A stretch of DNA of 43,160 bases from Eubacterium sp. (GCA_022769325.1 JALEKC010000012.1:1-43160); one strand, 5' to 3'; positions 1-8,984 are shown, numbered from the stretch's first letter. Numbers and translations are program-made. The notes: generated from the letters alone by a model not told the origin.

Positions 1-177
1 AATAAAGCAAAAAATGCAAAAGTAACTTATAAGTTAGATAAAAAGTCTAAGAAAATTGTCAGTGTTTCCAAAAAAGGAAAGATTACCGGTAAGAAAAAAG
101 GAAAAGCAAGTATTACAGTAACCGTAGTACAAAATGGAAAGACATATAAGAAGAAGTTGACAATTAAAGTAAAATAA
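1..177 (+). CDS. C-terminal fragment of a Big_2 (bacterial Ig-like) surface protein
   Basis: An open frame enters from the left edge and stops at 175-177, giving the last 58 residues of a longer protein. The pattern VSVSKKGKITGKKKGKASI followed by a beta strand ending in LTIKVK is the hallmark of a bacterial Ig-like group 2 domain, which usually sits in tandem near the end of secreted or surface proteins. The fragment is very lysine-rich. No sorting motif follows, so the protein ends in the domain. The function of the whole protein cannot be told. A terminator follows 11 bases after the stop. Confidence 0.7.
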   Translation, partial: NKAKNAKVTYKLDKKSKKIVSVSKKGKITGKKKGKASITVTVVQNGKTYKKKLTIKVK

Positions 178-187
178 TGCGAGAAGA

Positions 188-226
188 ATGTCCGGATTTG
201 TCTAAGAGCGAATCCGGGCATCTTTT
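188..226 (+). terminator. Rho-independent terminator of the Big_2 protein gene
   Basis: An 11-bp stem (188-198 with 211-221, one G-T pair) closes a 12-nt loop and is followed by CTTTTAT. It lies just after the stop codon at 177 and before the serS promoter, so it separates the two units. Confidence 0.75.
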
Positions 227-271
227 ATATTGAAACAATATAAAAAAAATACTTCTTTCTTCAAGAAATGT

Positions 272-300
272 TTGCATGCTATTCCAAAAAGGTGTATAAT
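272..300 (+). promoter_or_regulatory. Sigma-A type promoter for serS
   Basis: A perfect -10 box TATAAT lies at 295-300. A weak -35 TTGCAT (272-277) lies 17 bp upstream; TTTGCA one base earlier fits as well with an 18-bp spacer. The start codon of serS is 33 bases after the -10, so there is no room for a T-box leader. Confidence 0.7.
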
Positions 301-333
301 AAATCCGATTATATTTTAGGAGGAACACGCATT

Positions 334-1614
334 ATGTTGGATATCAAATTTTTACGGGAAAATCCCGATGTTGTAAAACAAAATATCAAAAATAAATTTC
401 AGGACCGGAAAATTCCTCTTGTGGACGAAGTGATTGAGTTGGATAAAGAGAGCCGTAAGACTCAGCAGGAAGCAGATGAATTGCGTGCAAAAAGAAAGAA
501 AGTATCCAAAAATATTGGTGGGCTGATGGCTCAGGGAAAAAAAGAAGAAGCAGAAGCTTTGAAAGCAGAAGTGGCACAGGGAGCCGAGCGTCTTGCTGAA
601 CTGGAGAAAAAAGAGGCTGAACTGGCGGCAAAAATCAAAGAAATCATGATGACGATTCCCAATATCATTGACCCGAGTGTGCCGATTGGAAAAGATGACA
701 GTGAAAATGTGGAGATTGAGAGATATGGTGAGCCGGTTGTGCCGGATTTTGAAATTCCGTATCATACAGAAATTATGGAAAAATTTGACGGAATTGATTT
801 GGATGCTGCTCGTGATGTGGCTGGAAACGGATTTTATTATCTCATGGGAGATATCGCAAGACTGCACTCCGCTGTGATTTCCTATGCAAGAGATTTTATG
901 ATTAATCGTGGATTCACATATTGCGTTCCACCTTTTATGATTCGTAGCAATGTGGTAACCGGCGTAATGAGTTTTGATGAGATGGATGCTATGATGTACA
1001 AAATCGAAGGAGAAGATTTGTATCTCATTGGAACCAGTGAGCATTCCATGATTGGTAAATTTATCGATAAAATCCTGCCGGAAGAAAAACTTCCACAGAC
1101 ATTGACCAGTTATTCTCCTTGCTTCCGAAAAGAAAAGGGAGCCCATGGTATCGAAGAACGTGGAGTATATCGAATTCACCAATTTGAAAAGCAGGAAATG
1201 ATTGTTGTATGTAAGCCGGAAGAAAGTAAAATGTGGTTTGACAAATTGTGGCAAAACACGGTGGATTTGTTCCGCTCTCTGGACATCCCGGTTCGTACCC
1301 TGGAATGTTGCTCCGGAGACTTGGCAGACTTGAAAGTAAAATCCATCGACGTAGAGGCTTGGTCTCCGCGCCAGAAAAAATATTTTGAAGTGGGAAGTTG
1401 TTCCAATCTTGGAGATGCACAGGCACGCCGCTTGAAAATCCGTGTTGTTGGAAAAGAGGGAAAATATTTTGCTCATACGTTAAATAATACGGTTGTTGCA
1501 CCACCACGTATGCTGATTGCATTTTTGGAGAACAATCTCAATGAAGACGGTTCCATCAATATTCCAAAGGCACTTCAGCCGTACATGGGTGGTAAAGAAA
1601 AAATAGAAGCATAA
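334..1614 (+). CDS. serS: Seryl-tRNA synthetase
   Basis: Charges tRNA-Ser with serine in the cytoplasm. The 426-residue length is normal for the family. The N-terminal 100 residues are the charged, helical tRNA-binding coiled coil, followed by the class II catalytic core: TSEH at 234-237, motif 2 around PCFRKEKGA (262-270) and GVYRIHQFEKQEM, and motif 3 ending in PRMLIAFLEN (391-400). The ATG at 334 is chosen because AGGAGG lies just before it; an open frame extends back to 268 but has no site and lies inside the promoter. The motif 3 region reads NNTVVAPPR where most bacterial enzymes have a GSGLA-like sequence, so this is a divergent variant. Monocistronic or followed loosely by the protease gene 78 bases on. 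Confidence 0.96.
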   Translation: MLDIKFLRENPDVVKQNIKNKFQDRKIPLVDEVIELDKESRKTQQEADELRAKRKKVSKNIGGLMAQGKKEEAEALKAEVAQGAERLAELEKKEAELAAKIKEIMMTIPNIIDPSVPIGKDDSENVEIERYGEPVVPDFEIPYHTEIMEKFDGIDLDAARDVAGNGFYYLMGDIARLHSAVISYARDFMINRGFTYCVPPFMIRSNVVTGVMSFDEMDAMMYKIEGEDLYLIGTSEHSMIGKFIDKILPEEKLPQTLTSYSPCFRKEKGAHGIEERGVYRIHQFEKQEMIVVCKPEESKMWFDKLWQNTVDLFRSLDIPVRTLECCSGDLADLKVKSIDVEAWSPRQKKYFEVGSCSNLGDAQARRLKIRVVGKEGKYFAHTLNNTVVAPPRMLIAFLENNLNEDGSINIPKALQPYMGGKEKIEA

Positions 1615-1692
1615 AAGAAACCGATTACATAAGAGGAGCTATGTCCTGCCGGGCGGGAATGGTTCCTTTTATACGGAGAAAAGGGGAAGTGG

Positions 1693-2601
1693 ATGAAGAA
1701 AATAAAAGCAATCGCTTTTGCATTATTATATTTGGCAATTCCCATTGCTGTGCAACTTATATTGTCTGCCATAATTTCCTTTCAGGTAATTGTCATTCGA
1801 CTGCTGCATGGAGCACAAATCAGCAGTCAGGCATTGCAGGATGCAGTGTCCTCCTATCAAGTGAACATTATCTTAGTTATGATAGTAGATGTGATTCTCA
1901 TTGTAGGCATGGGGCTGTGGTATTTTTTTCTGCGAAAAGAAAATCAGCCGGTGAATCAACCGGAGCGATATGGCAAATTGTTTCAGAAAAACCGGATTGG
2001 ATTGCTGGTGATACTTGCCTTTGCGTCCCAATTTGTATGCAATCTTGTAATGATGGGATTTCAGGTACTCTTTCCGGAAATTTATAAAGACTATACCGAG
2101 TTGGCAGAGGGTCTGAGTCTGGATGTATTGCCGGTGTGGTGCATGCTTCTGATTGTAGGAGTCATTGGACCGATTGCAGAGGAAATTGTATTTCGCGGAA
2201 TGATTTTCAGAACCTTGCGAAAGGGATTTTCCTTTGGTCTGGCAGCTATTTTATCCGGCGTATTCTTTGGCATCTATCATATGAACTGGGTTCAGGGAGT
2301 GTATGCATCTTGCCTGGGAATTTTACTTGCTTTCGTATATGAAAGGACACAGACCATATGGGGAGCAATTTTATTTCATATGTTTTTTAATATAAGCAGT
2401 TATGTGCTGGAAATCATGGCAAAAGCATTGCCGGAGTGGATTGTGGGCCTGATATATTTGATTGGAATGGCGGTGGCCCTTGTTTCCTTTATTCCATTGC
2501 TGCGAAAATTATCCAAAATGTTTCCCACAAAGAAATTGCAACCTCAGCAAGTGGAGGACACATGGATGAATCAGGAGGAACAACAAAATGAGGAATTTTG
2601 A
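1693..2601 (+). CDS. CPBP family intramembrane metalloprotease
   Basis: A 302-residue multi-pass membrane protein of the CPBP (CAAX protease and bacteriocin-processing, Abi) family. The three family motifs are present: EEIVFR (E163, E164, R168), FFGIYH (H196) and HMFFN (H229, N233), which form the metal-binding active site within the membrane. About eight hydrophobic segments can be counted, the first directly at the N-terminus. The last 30 residues are hydrophilic and glutamine/glutamate-rich. Its substrate is unknown; relatives act in prenyl-protein-like processing, bacteriocin immunity or regulated proteolysis. The ATG follows GGGGAAG. The 3' end overlaps the start of alaA by 14 bases, so the two are translationally coupled. 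Confidence 0.9.
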   Translation: MKKIKAIAFALLYLAIPIAVQLILSAIISFQVIVIRLLHGAQISSQALQDAVSSYQVNIILVMIVDVILIVGMGLWYFFLRKENQPVNQPERYGKLFQKNRIGLLVILAFASQFVCNLVMMGFQVLFPEIYKDYTELAEGLSLDVLPVWCMLLIVGVIGPIAEEIVFRGMIFRTLRKGFSFGLAAILSGVFFGIYHMNWVQGVYASCLGILLAFVYERTQTIWGAILFHMFFNISSYVLEIMAKALPEWIVGLIYLIGMAVALVSFIPLLRKLSKMFPTKKLQPQQVEDTWMNQEEQQNEEF

Positions 2602-3811
2602 AAAATCAGATAAATTACATGGTGTATGTTATGATGTGCGTGGCCCGGTTCTGGACGAGGCCAAAGAAATGGAACAGCGAGGGGAGACCATTCTTCATCT
2701 CAATATCGGAAACCCGGCACCTTTTGGTTTTCGCGCACCTCAGATTGTATTAGATTCCATGGAAGAAGCATTGAAAAATCCCATGAGTCAGGGATATAGC
2801 GATTCCAAGGGGATTTTGGAAGCCAGAGAAGAAATTCTCAAATATCACAGAGAAAAGGGACTTCCCAATGTATCATTGGACCATATTTACATTGGAAATG
2901 GTGTCAGCGAAATGATTTCTCTGTCTCTGCAGGCGTTGCTCAACAATGGAGACGAGATTTTAATTCCGGCGCCGGATTATCCACTGTGGACTGCGGCGGC
3001 AAAACTTGCCGGAGGAAATCCGGTTCATTATATTTGTGATGAGAGTTCCGGATGGTATCCGGACATAAAAGATATGGAGAAAAAGATTACAAGTAAGACC
3101 AAAGGAATCGTAGTCATCAATCCAAACAATCCGACCGGAGCATTGTACCCCAAAGAAATTCTGGAACAGATTGTAGCTCTTGCAAGAAAACATGAATTGA
3201 TGATTTTTGCGGACGAAATATACGACCGCCTTGTGTTGGACGGGAAAAAACATATTTCCATAGCATCGCTGGCTCCGGATTTGTTCGTTGTGACCTTTAA
3301 CGGATTGTCCAAATCTCATCGCATCGCGGGATTCCGCAGCGGGTGGATGATTTTAAGCGGGGATTTGTCCAAGGCAAAAGGTTATATCGAAGGCGTCAAT
3401 ATGTTGTCTTCCATGCGACTTTGTGCCAATGTTCCCGCACAGCACGTCATTGCACCGGCACTTCGTAACCGACCGGAAGTGGATGAACTGCTTTTACCGG
3501 GAGGACGGATTTATGAGCAGCGGAAAGTAATCTGTGATGCCATTGCGGAAATTGACGGGTTGTCAGCAGTGACTCCGGAAGCTGCCTTTTACATTTTCCC
3601 GAAAATAGATGCCAAAAGATTTCATATCTTAGATGATGAAAAATTTGCGTTGGATTTTCTTCGCGAAAAGCACGTGCTTCTAGTTCATGGACGGGGCTTT
3701 AATTGGGGAGAACCGGATCATTTCCGTATTGTTTATCTGCCGGAAGTAAGTGTATTGAACGAATGTATGACAAAAATGAAAGAATTTTTAGCAGATTATT
3801 TGCAAAAATAG
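2588..3811 (+). CDS. alaA: Alanine aminotransferase (AlaA-like, PLP-dependent)
   Basis: A class I/II aminotransferase of 407 residues that very probably interconverts pyruvate and alanine with glutamate as amino donor. The N-terminal pattern KL-x3-CYD-x-RGPV and LNIGNPAPFGF is characteristic of the AlaA/YfbQ branch. PLP-binding residues are visible: NPNNPTG (178-184), the ADEIY aspartate and tyrosine (D209, Y212), the Schiff-base lysine in SKSHR (K242) and R250. The start has AGGAGG eight bases upstream and overlaps the protease gene, implying one transcript. Substrate preference is inferred from subfamily resemblance; a broader transaminase is possible. Confidence 0.88.
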   Translation: MRNFEKSDKLHGVCYDVRGPVLDEAKEMEQRGETILHLNIGNPAPFGFRAPQIVLDSMEEALKNPMSQGYSDSKGILEAREEILKYHREKGLPNVSLDHIYIGNGVSEMISLSLQALLNNGDEILIPAPDYPLWTAAAKLAGGNPVHYICDESSGWYPDIKDMEKKITSKTKGIVVINPNNPTGALYPKEILEQIVALARKHELMIFADEIYDRLVLDGKKHISIASLAPDLFVVTFNGLSKSHRIAGFRSGWMILSGDLSKAKGYIEGVNMLSSMRLCANVPAQHVIAPALRNRPEVDELLLPGGRIYEQRKVICDAIAEIDGLSAVTPEAAFYIFPKIDAKRFHILDDEKFALDFLREKHVLLVHGRGFNWGEPDHFRIVYLPEVSVLNECMTKMKEFLADYLQK

Positions 3812-3851
3812 AAAATATCTAGTATACTTGAAGACGTCAGGAGGTGATGGC

Positions 3852-4745
3852 GTGGCATTGCGGGTGAGCGATATTGCTGCTTATGGATATACGGAGCAGG
3901 CCCAAAAACAAAATACGACAACGACAGGCACGACGATTACACCATTTTCCAAAGTGATGGAACAGGAAAGTGTGAAAGTCAGCTCGAGAGATGAGACGTC
4001 ATCCTCAGCCAAGGTGACGCGGGGAGATGCTTCCACGGAGATTTCCAAAACCAATGGAACTACGGGAAGTATAAAACAAGACGGAACCTTGACTACGACA
4101 TTGGATGATATTTTTCACAGGGCTTCAGAGAAATATGGAGTTTCCTATGATTTTCTGGTAGCTGTTGCAAAAGCAGAATCGGATTTCAATCCCAAATGTG
4201 TTTCTTCTGCCGGGGCAAAGGGTATTATGCAGATTATGCCATATGAGGCAAAAGAACTTGGAGTGGATGATGTATTTGATGCGGAGCAAAATATCATGGC
4301 ATCTGCCAAACTTTTGGCAGCTCATTTAAAAAAATTCGATGGGGATACCACACTTGCGGCAGCAGCTTATAATGCCGGAAGCGGGAGAGTACAGCAATAT
4401 GGTGGCGTTCCTCCCTTTACGGAGACCCAGAATTATGTAAAAAAGATAGCAAAATATATGAAAGAAGGCACGAAAGTGCCGGATAAGACCGTTACAGTGA
4501 AGCCAAACAAATTAAGTGGGGATGTGACAAAGGGTCAGTCCTCTCAAACACCATCTTCTGCCACCCAGACAACCCGGAATTCGGCAACTTCTTCTGAGAC
4601 GTCGGCAGTAGCAGATGCCAAAGCAGCTACGGAAGAGGAGATGAATCAGACCATGGTGGTGGTTGGCAGTGGTGCGTCAGCAGTGACAATGACCTATGGG
4701 GCCTATCAGAGATATCTTGAATTAGGCAGCCTAGGTGTAGGATGA
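3852..4745 (+). CDS. Lytic transglycosylase (SLT domain), GTG start
   Basis: A 297-residue protein with a Slt-type lytic transglycosylase domain at about 82-203, which would cleave the MurNAc-GlcNAc bond of peptidoglycan. The catalytic glutamate is E109 in AKAESDFNP; GIMQIMP (124-130) and AAYNAGSG (171-178) complete the fold signature. The GTG at 3852 is chosen because AGGAGGTG ends five bases before it; the in-frame TTG at 3828 has no ribosome binding site. The flanks (1-80 and 205-297) are Ser/Thr/Ala-rich and low in complexity. There is no signal peptide or membrane segment, as in small Bacillus YjbJ/CwlQ-like enzymes, so its export route is unclear. It lies 40 bases after alaA and 31 before gpmI. 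Confidence 0.85.
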   Translation: MALRVSDIAAYGYTEQAQKQNTTTTGTTITPFSKVMEQESVKVSSRDETSSSAKVTRGDASTEISKTNGTTGSIKQDGTLTTTLDDIFHRASEKYGVSYDFLVAVAKAESDFNPKCVSSAGAKGIMQIMPYEAKELGVDDVFDAEQNIMASAKLLAAHLKKFDGDTTLAAAAYNAGSGRVQQYGGVPPFTETQNYVKKIAKYMKEGTKVPDKTVTVKPNKLSGDVTKGQSSQTPSSATQTTRNSATSSETSAVADAKAATEEEMNQTMVVVGSGASAVTMTYGAYQRYLELGSLGVG

Positions 4746-4776
4746 TAAAGATTATAATTAAGAAGGAGAATAAAAA

Positions 4777-6306
4777 ATGAGTAAGAAACCAACCGTATTG
4801 ATGATTTTAGATGGTTATGGAATGACTGACAAGGTAGAAGGAAATGCCATTGCACAGGCCCAAACTCCGGTTATGGATAAACTGATGGCAGAATGTCCAT
4901 TTGTACAAGGACAGGCCAGTGGTATGGCAGTTGGACTTCCGGATGGCCAGATGGGAAATTCTGAAGTGGGACATACCAATATGGGTGCCGGCCGCATTGT
5001 GTATCAAATGTTGGTGAAAATCAGTAAGTCCATTCAGGACGGCGATTTCTTTGAAAATGAGGCCCTGAAGAAGGCAGTGGAAAATTGTAAGAAAAATGAT
5101 TCTGCCCTTCATTTGATGGGACTTCTCTCTCCAGGCGGTGTGCATAGTCATATGGAACATCTCTATGGTTTGCTTCAATTGGCTAAGAAAAATGGAATCG
5201 ATAAGGTATATGTTCATGCCTATCTGGATGGACGTGATGTACCACCTTCATCTGCAGCTGAGTATATGGAAGAAGCCGTTGCTAAAATGAAAGAAATCGG
5301 TGTCGGTTCTGTGGCAACCATTTCCGGACGATTTTATGCCATGGACCGTGACAATGCCTGGGATCGTGAAGAAAAGGCATATGCGGCGCTGGTATACGGC
5401 GAAGGCGTTGAGGCAGAAGACCCGGTACAGGCAATCAAAGATTCTTATGCCAATGATGTGACAGATGAATTTATGCTTCCAACAGTTGTAAATAAAGATG
5501 GAATGATTCATGAAAATGACAGCGTGGTTTTCTTCAATTTCCGTCCGGACCGTGCAAGACAGTTGACAAGAGCTTTTGTTGACCCGGATTTTGAAGGATT
5601 TGAGCGCCGTGGGGGCTATTTCCCATTGACCTTTGTATGTATGGCACAATACGATGCAGAGATGCCAAATGTACTGGTAGCATTTCCACCGGAAGAGTTG
5701 AAAATGACCTTTGGCGAATATTTATCAAAACAGGGAAAAACCCAGCTTCGTCTCGCAGAGACTCAGAAATATGCCCATGTTACCTTTTTCTTCAATGGTG
5801 GAGAAGAGAAGCAGTTTGAGGGGGAGGACCGTATCCTTGTAAACTCTCCTAAAGTGGCAACTTTTGATTTAAAACCGGAAATGAGTGCTTACGAAGTCTG
5901 CGACAATTTGGTGGATTCCATTAAATCAGACAAATACGATGTTATCATTGTAAACTTTGCAAATCCGGACATGGTAGGTCATACCGGCTTTATCGATGCA
6001 GCCATCAAGGCCGTTGAAGCAGTAGATGAGTGTGTAGGACGTGCGGTAAAAGCCATTGATGAAGTGGATGGACAGATGTTTATCTGTGCAGATCACGGAA
6101 ATGCAGAGCGTCTGTTGGATGAAGACGGTGAGCCATTTACCGCTCATACCACCAATCCGGTACCATTTATCATTTATAATTATGATAAAAACTATACATT
6201 GCGCGAGGGTGGTTGTCTGGCGGATATTGTTCCTACGTTGATTGAGATGATGGGAATGGAACAGCCGGCTGAGATGACGGGGAAATCCTTATTGATTCGC
6301 AAATAA
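4777..6306 (+). CDS. gpmI: 2,3-bisphosphoglycerate-independent phosphoglycerate mutase
   Basis: Interconverts 3- and 2-phosphoglycerate in glycolysis using two manganese ions. The 509-residue length is standard. The N-terminal metal site MILDGYG (D12), the phosphoserine motif GNSEVGHTNMGAGR (S62) and the C-terminal metal site ADHGNAE are all present, so the enzyme appears complete. The start has GAAGGAG before the ATG. It is followed by a strong terminator-like hairpin, so it ends its transcript unless read through into mnmA. It is not in the usual gap-pgk-tpi-gpm-eno cluster here. Confidence 0.96.
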   Translation: MSKKPTVLMILDGYGMTDKVEGNAIAQAQTPVMDKLMAECPFVQGQASGMAVGLPDGQMGNSEVGHTNMGAGRIVYQMLVKISKSIQDGDFFENEALKKAVENCKKNDSALHLMGLLSPGGVHSHMEHLYGLLQLAKKNGIDKVYVHAYLDGRDVPPSSAAEYMEEAVAKMKEIGVGSVATISGRFYAMDRDNAWDREEKAYAALVYGEGVEAEDPVQAIKDSYANDVTDEFMLPTVVNKDGMIHENDSVVFFNFRPDRARQLTRAFVDPDFEGFERRGGYFPLTFVCMAQYDAEMPNVLVAFPPEELKMTFGEYLSKQGKTQLRLAETQKYAHVTFFFNGGEEKQFEGEDRILVNSPKVATFDLKPEMSAYEVCDNLVDSIKSDKYDVIIVNFANPDMVGHTGFIDAAIKAVEAVDECVGRAVKAIDEVDGQMFICADHGNAERLLDEDGEPFTAHTTNPVPFIIYNYDKNYTLREGGCLADIVPTLIEMMGMEQPAEMTGKSLLIRK

Positions 6307-6320
6307 TCAAATGAATGTAA

Positions 6321-6380
6321 CCCCCCGATTTCGGATGGCGGAAAGGCAAAGAAGCCGCTATCCGAAACCGGGGTTTTTTT
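6321..6380 (+). terminator. Strong Rho-independent terminator between gpmI and mnmA
   Basis: A GC-rich stem of 19 bp with two wobble or mismatch positions (left arm about 6323-6341, right arm about 6355-6373) is followed directly by seven T residues. It lies 15 bases after gpmI and only 25 bases before mnmA. Confidence 0.9.
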
Positions 6381-6405
6381 CAATCATAAACAAAGGGAGG
6401 AAAAA

Positions 6406-7479
6406 ATGGCTAAAAAAGTTGTTGTGGGAATGTCCGGAGGTGTAGACTCTTCCGTTGCGGCACATTTACTTTTGCAACAAGGATATGAAGTGATTGGTGT
6501 GACGATGCAGATTTGGCAGGAAGAAGATGTATGTACACTGGAAGAAAATGGAGGGTGTTGTGGCTTGTCTGCGGTAGAGGACGCAAGACGAGTGGCTGAA
6601 CGCCTTGGTATACGATACTATGTCATGAATTTTCGAAAAGAATTTCAAGAAAATGTAATTGACTATTTTGTGGATGAATATTTGCATGGACGTACTCCAA
6701 ATCCGTGCATTGCATGCAACCGTTATGTGAAATGGGAATCCCTTTTACAACGAAGTTTGGAAATTGGCGCAGATTATATTGCTACCGGACATTATGCCCG
6801 GATTGATAAATTGCCAAATGGGCGTTATGCCTTAAAAAAATCGGTGACGGCGGCAAAAGATCAAACCTATGCACTTTACAATCTCACCCAGGAACAGTTG
6901 TCCCATACACTGATGCCGGTGGGGGAATATGAAAAAGAAAAGGTGAGAAAAATGGCAGAAGATGCCGGACTTCCGGTGGCTCACAAACCGGACAGTCAGG
7001 AAATCTGTTTTGTCTCAGACAATGATTATGCTTCCTTTATCGAACGAGAAACAGGCATCCCTGTTCCCACCGGGAATTTTGTAGATATCCATGGCAATGT
7101 AATTGGAACCCACCAGGGTATTACGCATTATACAATCGGTCAGCGAAAGGGATTGGGACTGGCCATGGGACATCCGGTATTTGTCTGTGAAATCCGGCCG
7201 GAAACCAATGAAGTGGTCATTGGCGAAAATGAGGATATCTTTACCACGACTATACGGGCCAATCACCTTAACTTTATGTCTGTGGCAGGGATTGAAGGAG
7301 AAGTACGGGCCCTTGCCAAAATTCGTTATAATCACCGGGGGGACATGTGCACTCTTCGCATGGTGAACGAGGATACCATAGAGGCTGTATTTGACAAACC
7401 ACAGCGGGCAGCCACCCCGGGTCAGGCTTTGGTATTTTACGACGGCGACTATGTAATGGGTGGCGGGACGATAATGTAG
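6406..7479 (+). CDS. mnmA: tRNA-specific 2-thiouridylase MnmA
   Basis: Inserts sulfur at position 2 of the wobble uridine (U34) of tRNAs for Lys, Glu and Gln, using persulfide sulfur from a cysteine desulfurase relay. The PP-loop SGGVDSS lies at residues 10-16. The catalytic cysteine pair is C101 (NPCIACNR) and C201 (QEICFV). The 357-residue length is normal, with the C-terminal beta-barrel domain intact. GGGAGG precedes the ATG. No cysteine desulfurase gene lies next to it. No promoter fits between the terminator and this gene, so expression must start upstream and pass through the hairpin. Confidence 0.96.
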   Translation: MAKKVVVGMSGGVDSSVAAHLLLQQGYEVIGVTMQIWQEEDVCTLEENGGCCGLSAVEDARRVAERLGIRYYVMNFRKEFQENVIDYFVDEYLHGRTPNPCIACNRYVKWESLLQRSLEIGADYIATGHYARIDKLPNGRYALKKSVTAAKDQTYALYNLTQEQLSHTLMPVGEYEKEKVRKMAEDAGLPVAHKPDSQEICFVSDNDYASFIERETGIPVPTGNFVDIHGNVIGTHQGITHYTIGQRKGLGLAMGHPVFVCEIRPETNEVVIGENEDIFTTTIRANHLNFMSVAGIEGEVRALAKIRYNHRGDMCTLRMVNEDTIEAVFDKPQRAATPGQALVFYDGDYVMGGGTIM

Positions 7480-7518
7480 TGGTTTGTTAACGGCGGCTTT
7501 CAAACCGCAAAAAATCTC

Positions 7519-7547
7519 TTGAATAAATTTCACTCTTATGATAGTAT
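7519..7547 (+). promoter_or_regulatory. Sigma-A type promoter for glmM
   Basis: TTGAAT (7519-7524), a 17-bp spacer and TAGTAT (7542-7547) match the housekeeping consensus at four and five of six positions. The glmM start codon follows 64 bases later. It lies in the 131-base gap after mnmA. Confidence 0.6.
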
Positions 7548-7610
7548 ATATTAGATAACTTGTTTCCAAGGGGCATTTGCACCTGGAAAAGATGTGAAAG
7601 GGGAAGCGTC

Positions 7611-8969
7611 ATGAAGTATTTTGGTACCGATGGATTTCGTGGAGAGGCAAATGTTACGCTGACTGCGGAGCACGCTTTTAAAATTGGACGTTTTTTGGGA
7701 CACTATTATCAAGATGGAAAGCACCGGGTAAGGGTGCTTGTGGGAAAGGATACGCGGTTGTCCGGTTATATGTATGAGACTGCATTGGCAGCCGGCTTGA
7801 CAGCCAGTGGTGCGGATGTGTATGAGATACATGTTACCACCACACCAAGCATTTCGTATCTGATTCGCCAGCAAAAATTTGATTTTGGTATTATGATTAC
7901 CGCAAGTCACAATCCTTATACGGATAATGGGATAAAAGTAATCAATGGAACCGGACACAAATTGGAAGAAGAAGTGGAAATGGAGATGGAGAGATATATT
8001 GACGGTGAGATACCGGAACCTCCATATGCCACGGGGGAACATCTGGGAAGATGCTTTGACTACCAGGAAGGAAAGAAGATTTATAAGATGTATCTGGAAG
8101 ACCTGGTGAAGCATAATTACAATGGAAAAGTGGTAGCCTTGGATTTGTCCAATGGTTCTGCTTCCAATATTGCAGCCGAGATATTTCGCAGGCTGGGGGC
8201 AACTGTACATACCATGGGGGATGCACCCGACGGCATGAATATAAATCGAGATTGTGGTTCCACACATATTGAAGGACTCCAGAAACTAGTAAAAGAAGTG
8301 GGAGCCGATGTGGGATTTGCATATGATGGAGATGCGGATCGATGCCTTGCAGTAGATGAAACCGGAGCACTGGTATCCGGGGATCATATTATGTATCTGT
8401 GTGGCGTGGATTTGAAAGAAAAAGGCAAATTAAAAGATGATATGGTCGTTACCACAGTGATGTCGAATATGGGGCTTTACAAAGCCTTTGACCGAAAAGG
8501 AATATCCTATCAGCAGACGGCAGTGGGTGACAAATATGTCTGTGCCAATATGATGGAGCATGGATATGTTCTGGGAGGCGAACAGTCCGGACATATTATA
8601 TTTAAAGAACATGCGGTGACAGGAGATGGCATCCTGACCTCCCTTATGATTATGGAGGCAATGCTTTCCAAAGACCTTCCGTTGTCGGCGTTGACAGAGG
8701 ATTTGAAGATTTATCCGCAGTTGCTGGTTAATATGCGTGTGAAGGATAAAGTGGCTGCCAGAGAAGACGAAGATGTGAAAGCAGCCGAAGAAGAAGTGAC
8801 TAAGGCCCTTGGTGATGAAGGACGGTTGTTGCTTCGTGAAAGTGGTACGGAACCTTTGATTCGTGTTATGGTAGAAGCTGCCACAGATGAACTTTGTAAA
8901 GAAAATGTAGATAAAATTATACAAGTGTTATGTGCCAAAGGGCATGAGGATAAAAATGGAAACGAATAG
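7611..8969 (+). CDS. glmM: Phosphoglucosamine mutase
   Basis: Converts glucosamine-6-phosphate to glucosamine-1-phosphate, feeding UDP-GlcNAc for peptidoglycan. The 452 residues contain the four phosphohexomutase elements: the N-terminal KYFGTDGFRG, the phosphoserine loop TASHNP (S99), the magnesium loop DGDADR and the sugar-phosphate loop ESGTEPLIRVM. The ATG at 7611 follows GAAAGGGGAAG; an open frame reaches back to a TTG at 7560 without a ribosome binding site. It is separated by 15 bases from the GH8 gene, so the two probably share a transcript. Length and N-terminus favour GlmM over a phosphomannomutase. Confidence 0.93.
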   Translation: MKYFGTDGFRGEANVTLTAEHAFKIGRFLGHYYQDGKHRVRVLVGKDTRLSGYMYETALAAGLTASGADVYEIHVTTTPSISYLIRQQKFDFGIMITASHNPYTDNGIKVINGTGHKLEEEVEMEMERYIDGEIPEPPYATGEHLGRCFDYQEGKKIYKMYLEDLVKHNYNGKVVALDLSNGSASNIAAEIFRRLGATVHTMGDAPDGMNINRDCGSTHIEGLQKLVKEVGADVGFAYDGDADRCLAVDETGALVSGDHIMYLCGVDLKEKGKLKDDMVVTTVMSNMGLYKAFDRKGISYQQTAVGDKYVCANMMEHGYVLGGEQSGHIIFKEHAVTGDGILTSLMIMEAMLSKDLPLSALTEDLKIYPQLLVNMRVKDKVAAREDEDVKAAEEEVTKALGDEGRLLLRESGTEPLIRVMVEAATDELCKENVDKIIQVLCAKGHEDKNGNE

Positions 8970-8984
8970 AAAGGAATAAAAAAA

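Noticed and set aside
241-333. T-box leader for serS
   Set aside because: The promoter lies about 33 bases from the start codon, leaving no space for a T-box.
352-1476. Long minus-strand open frame opposite serS
   Set aside because: Composition is Phe/Cys/His-rich, it mirrors a strongly conserved gene and has no ribosome binding site; it is an antisense shadow.
1640-1670. Small GC hairpin between serS and the CPBP gene
   Set aside because: Five base pairs and no T run; probably chance.
1641-2087. Overlapping plus-strand frame inside the CPBP protease gene
   Set aside because: Out of frame with a protein carrying all family motifs; Ser/Cys-rich shadow.
3828-3851. TTG start for the lytic transglycosylase
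   Set aside because: It has no ribosome binding site, while GTG at 3852 is preceded by AGGAGGTG at ideal spacing.
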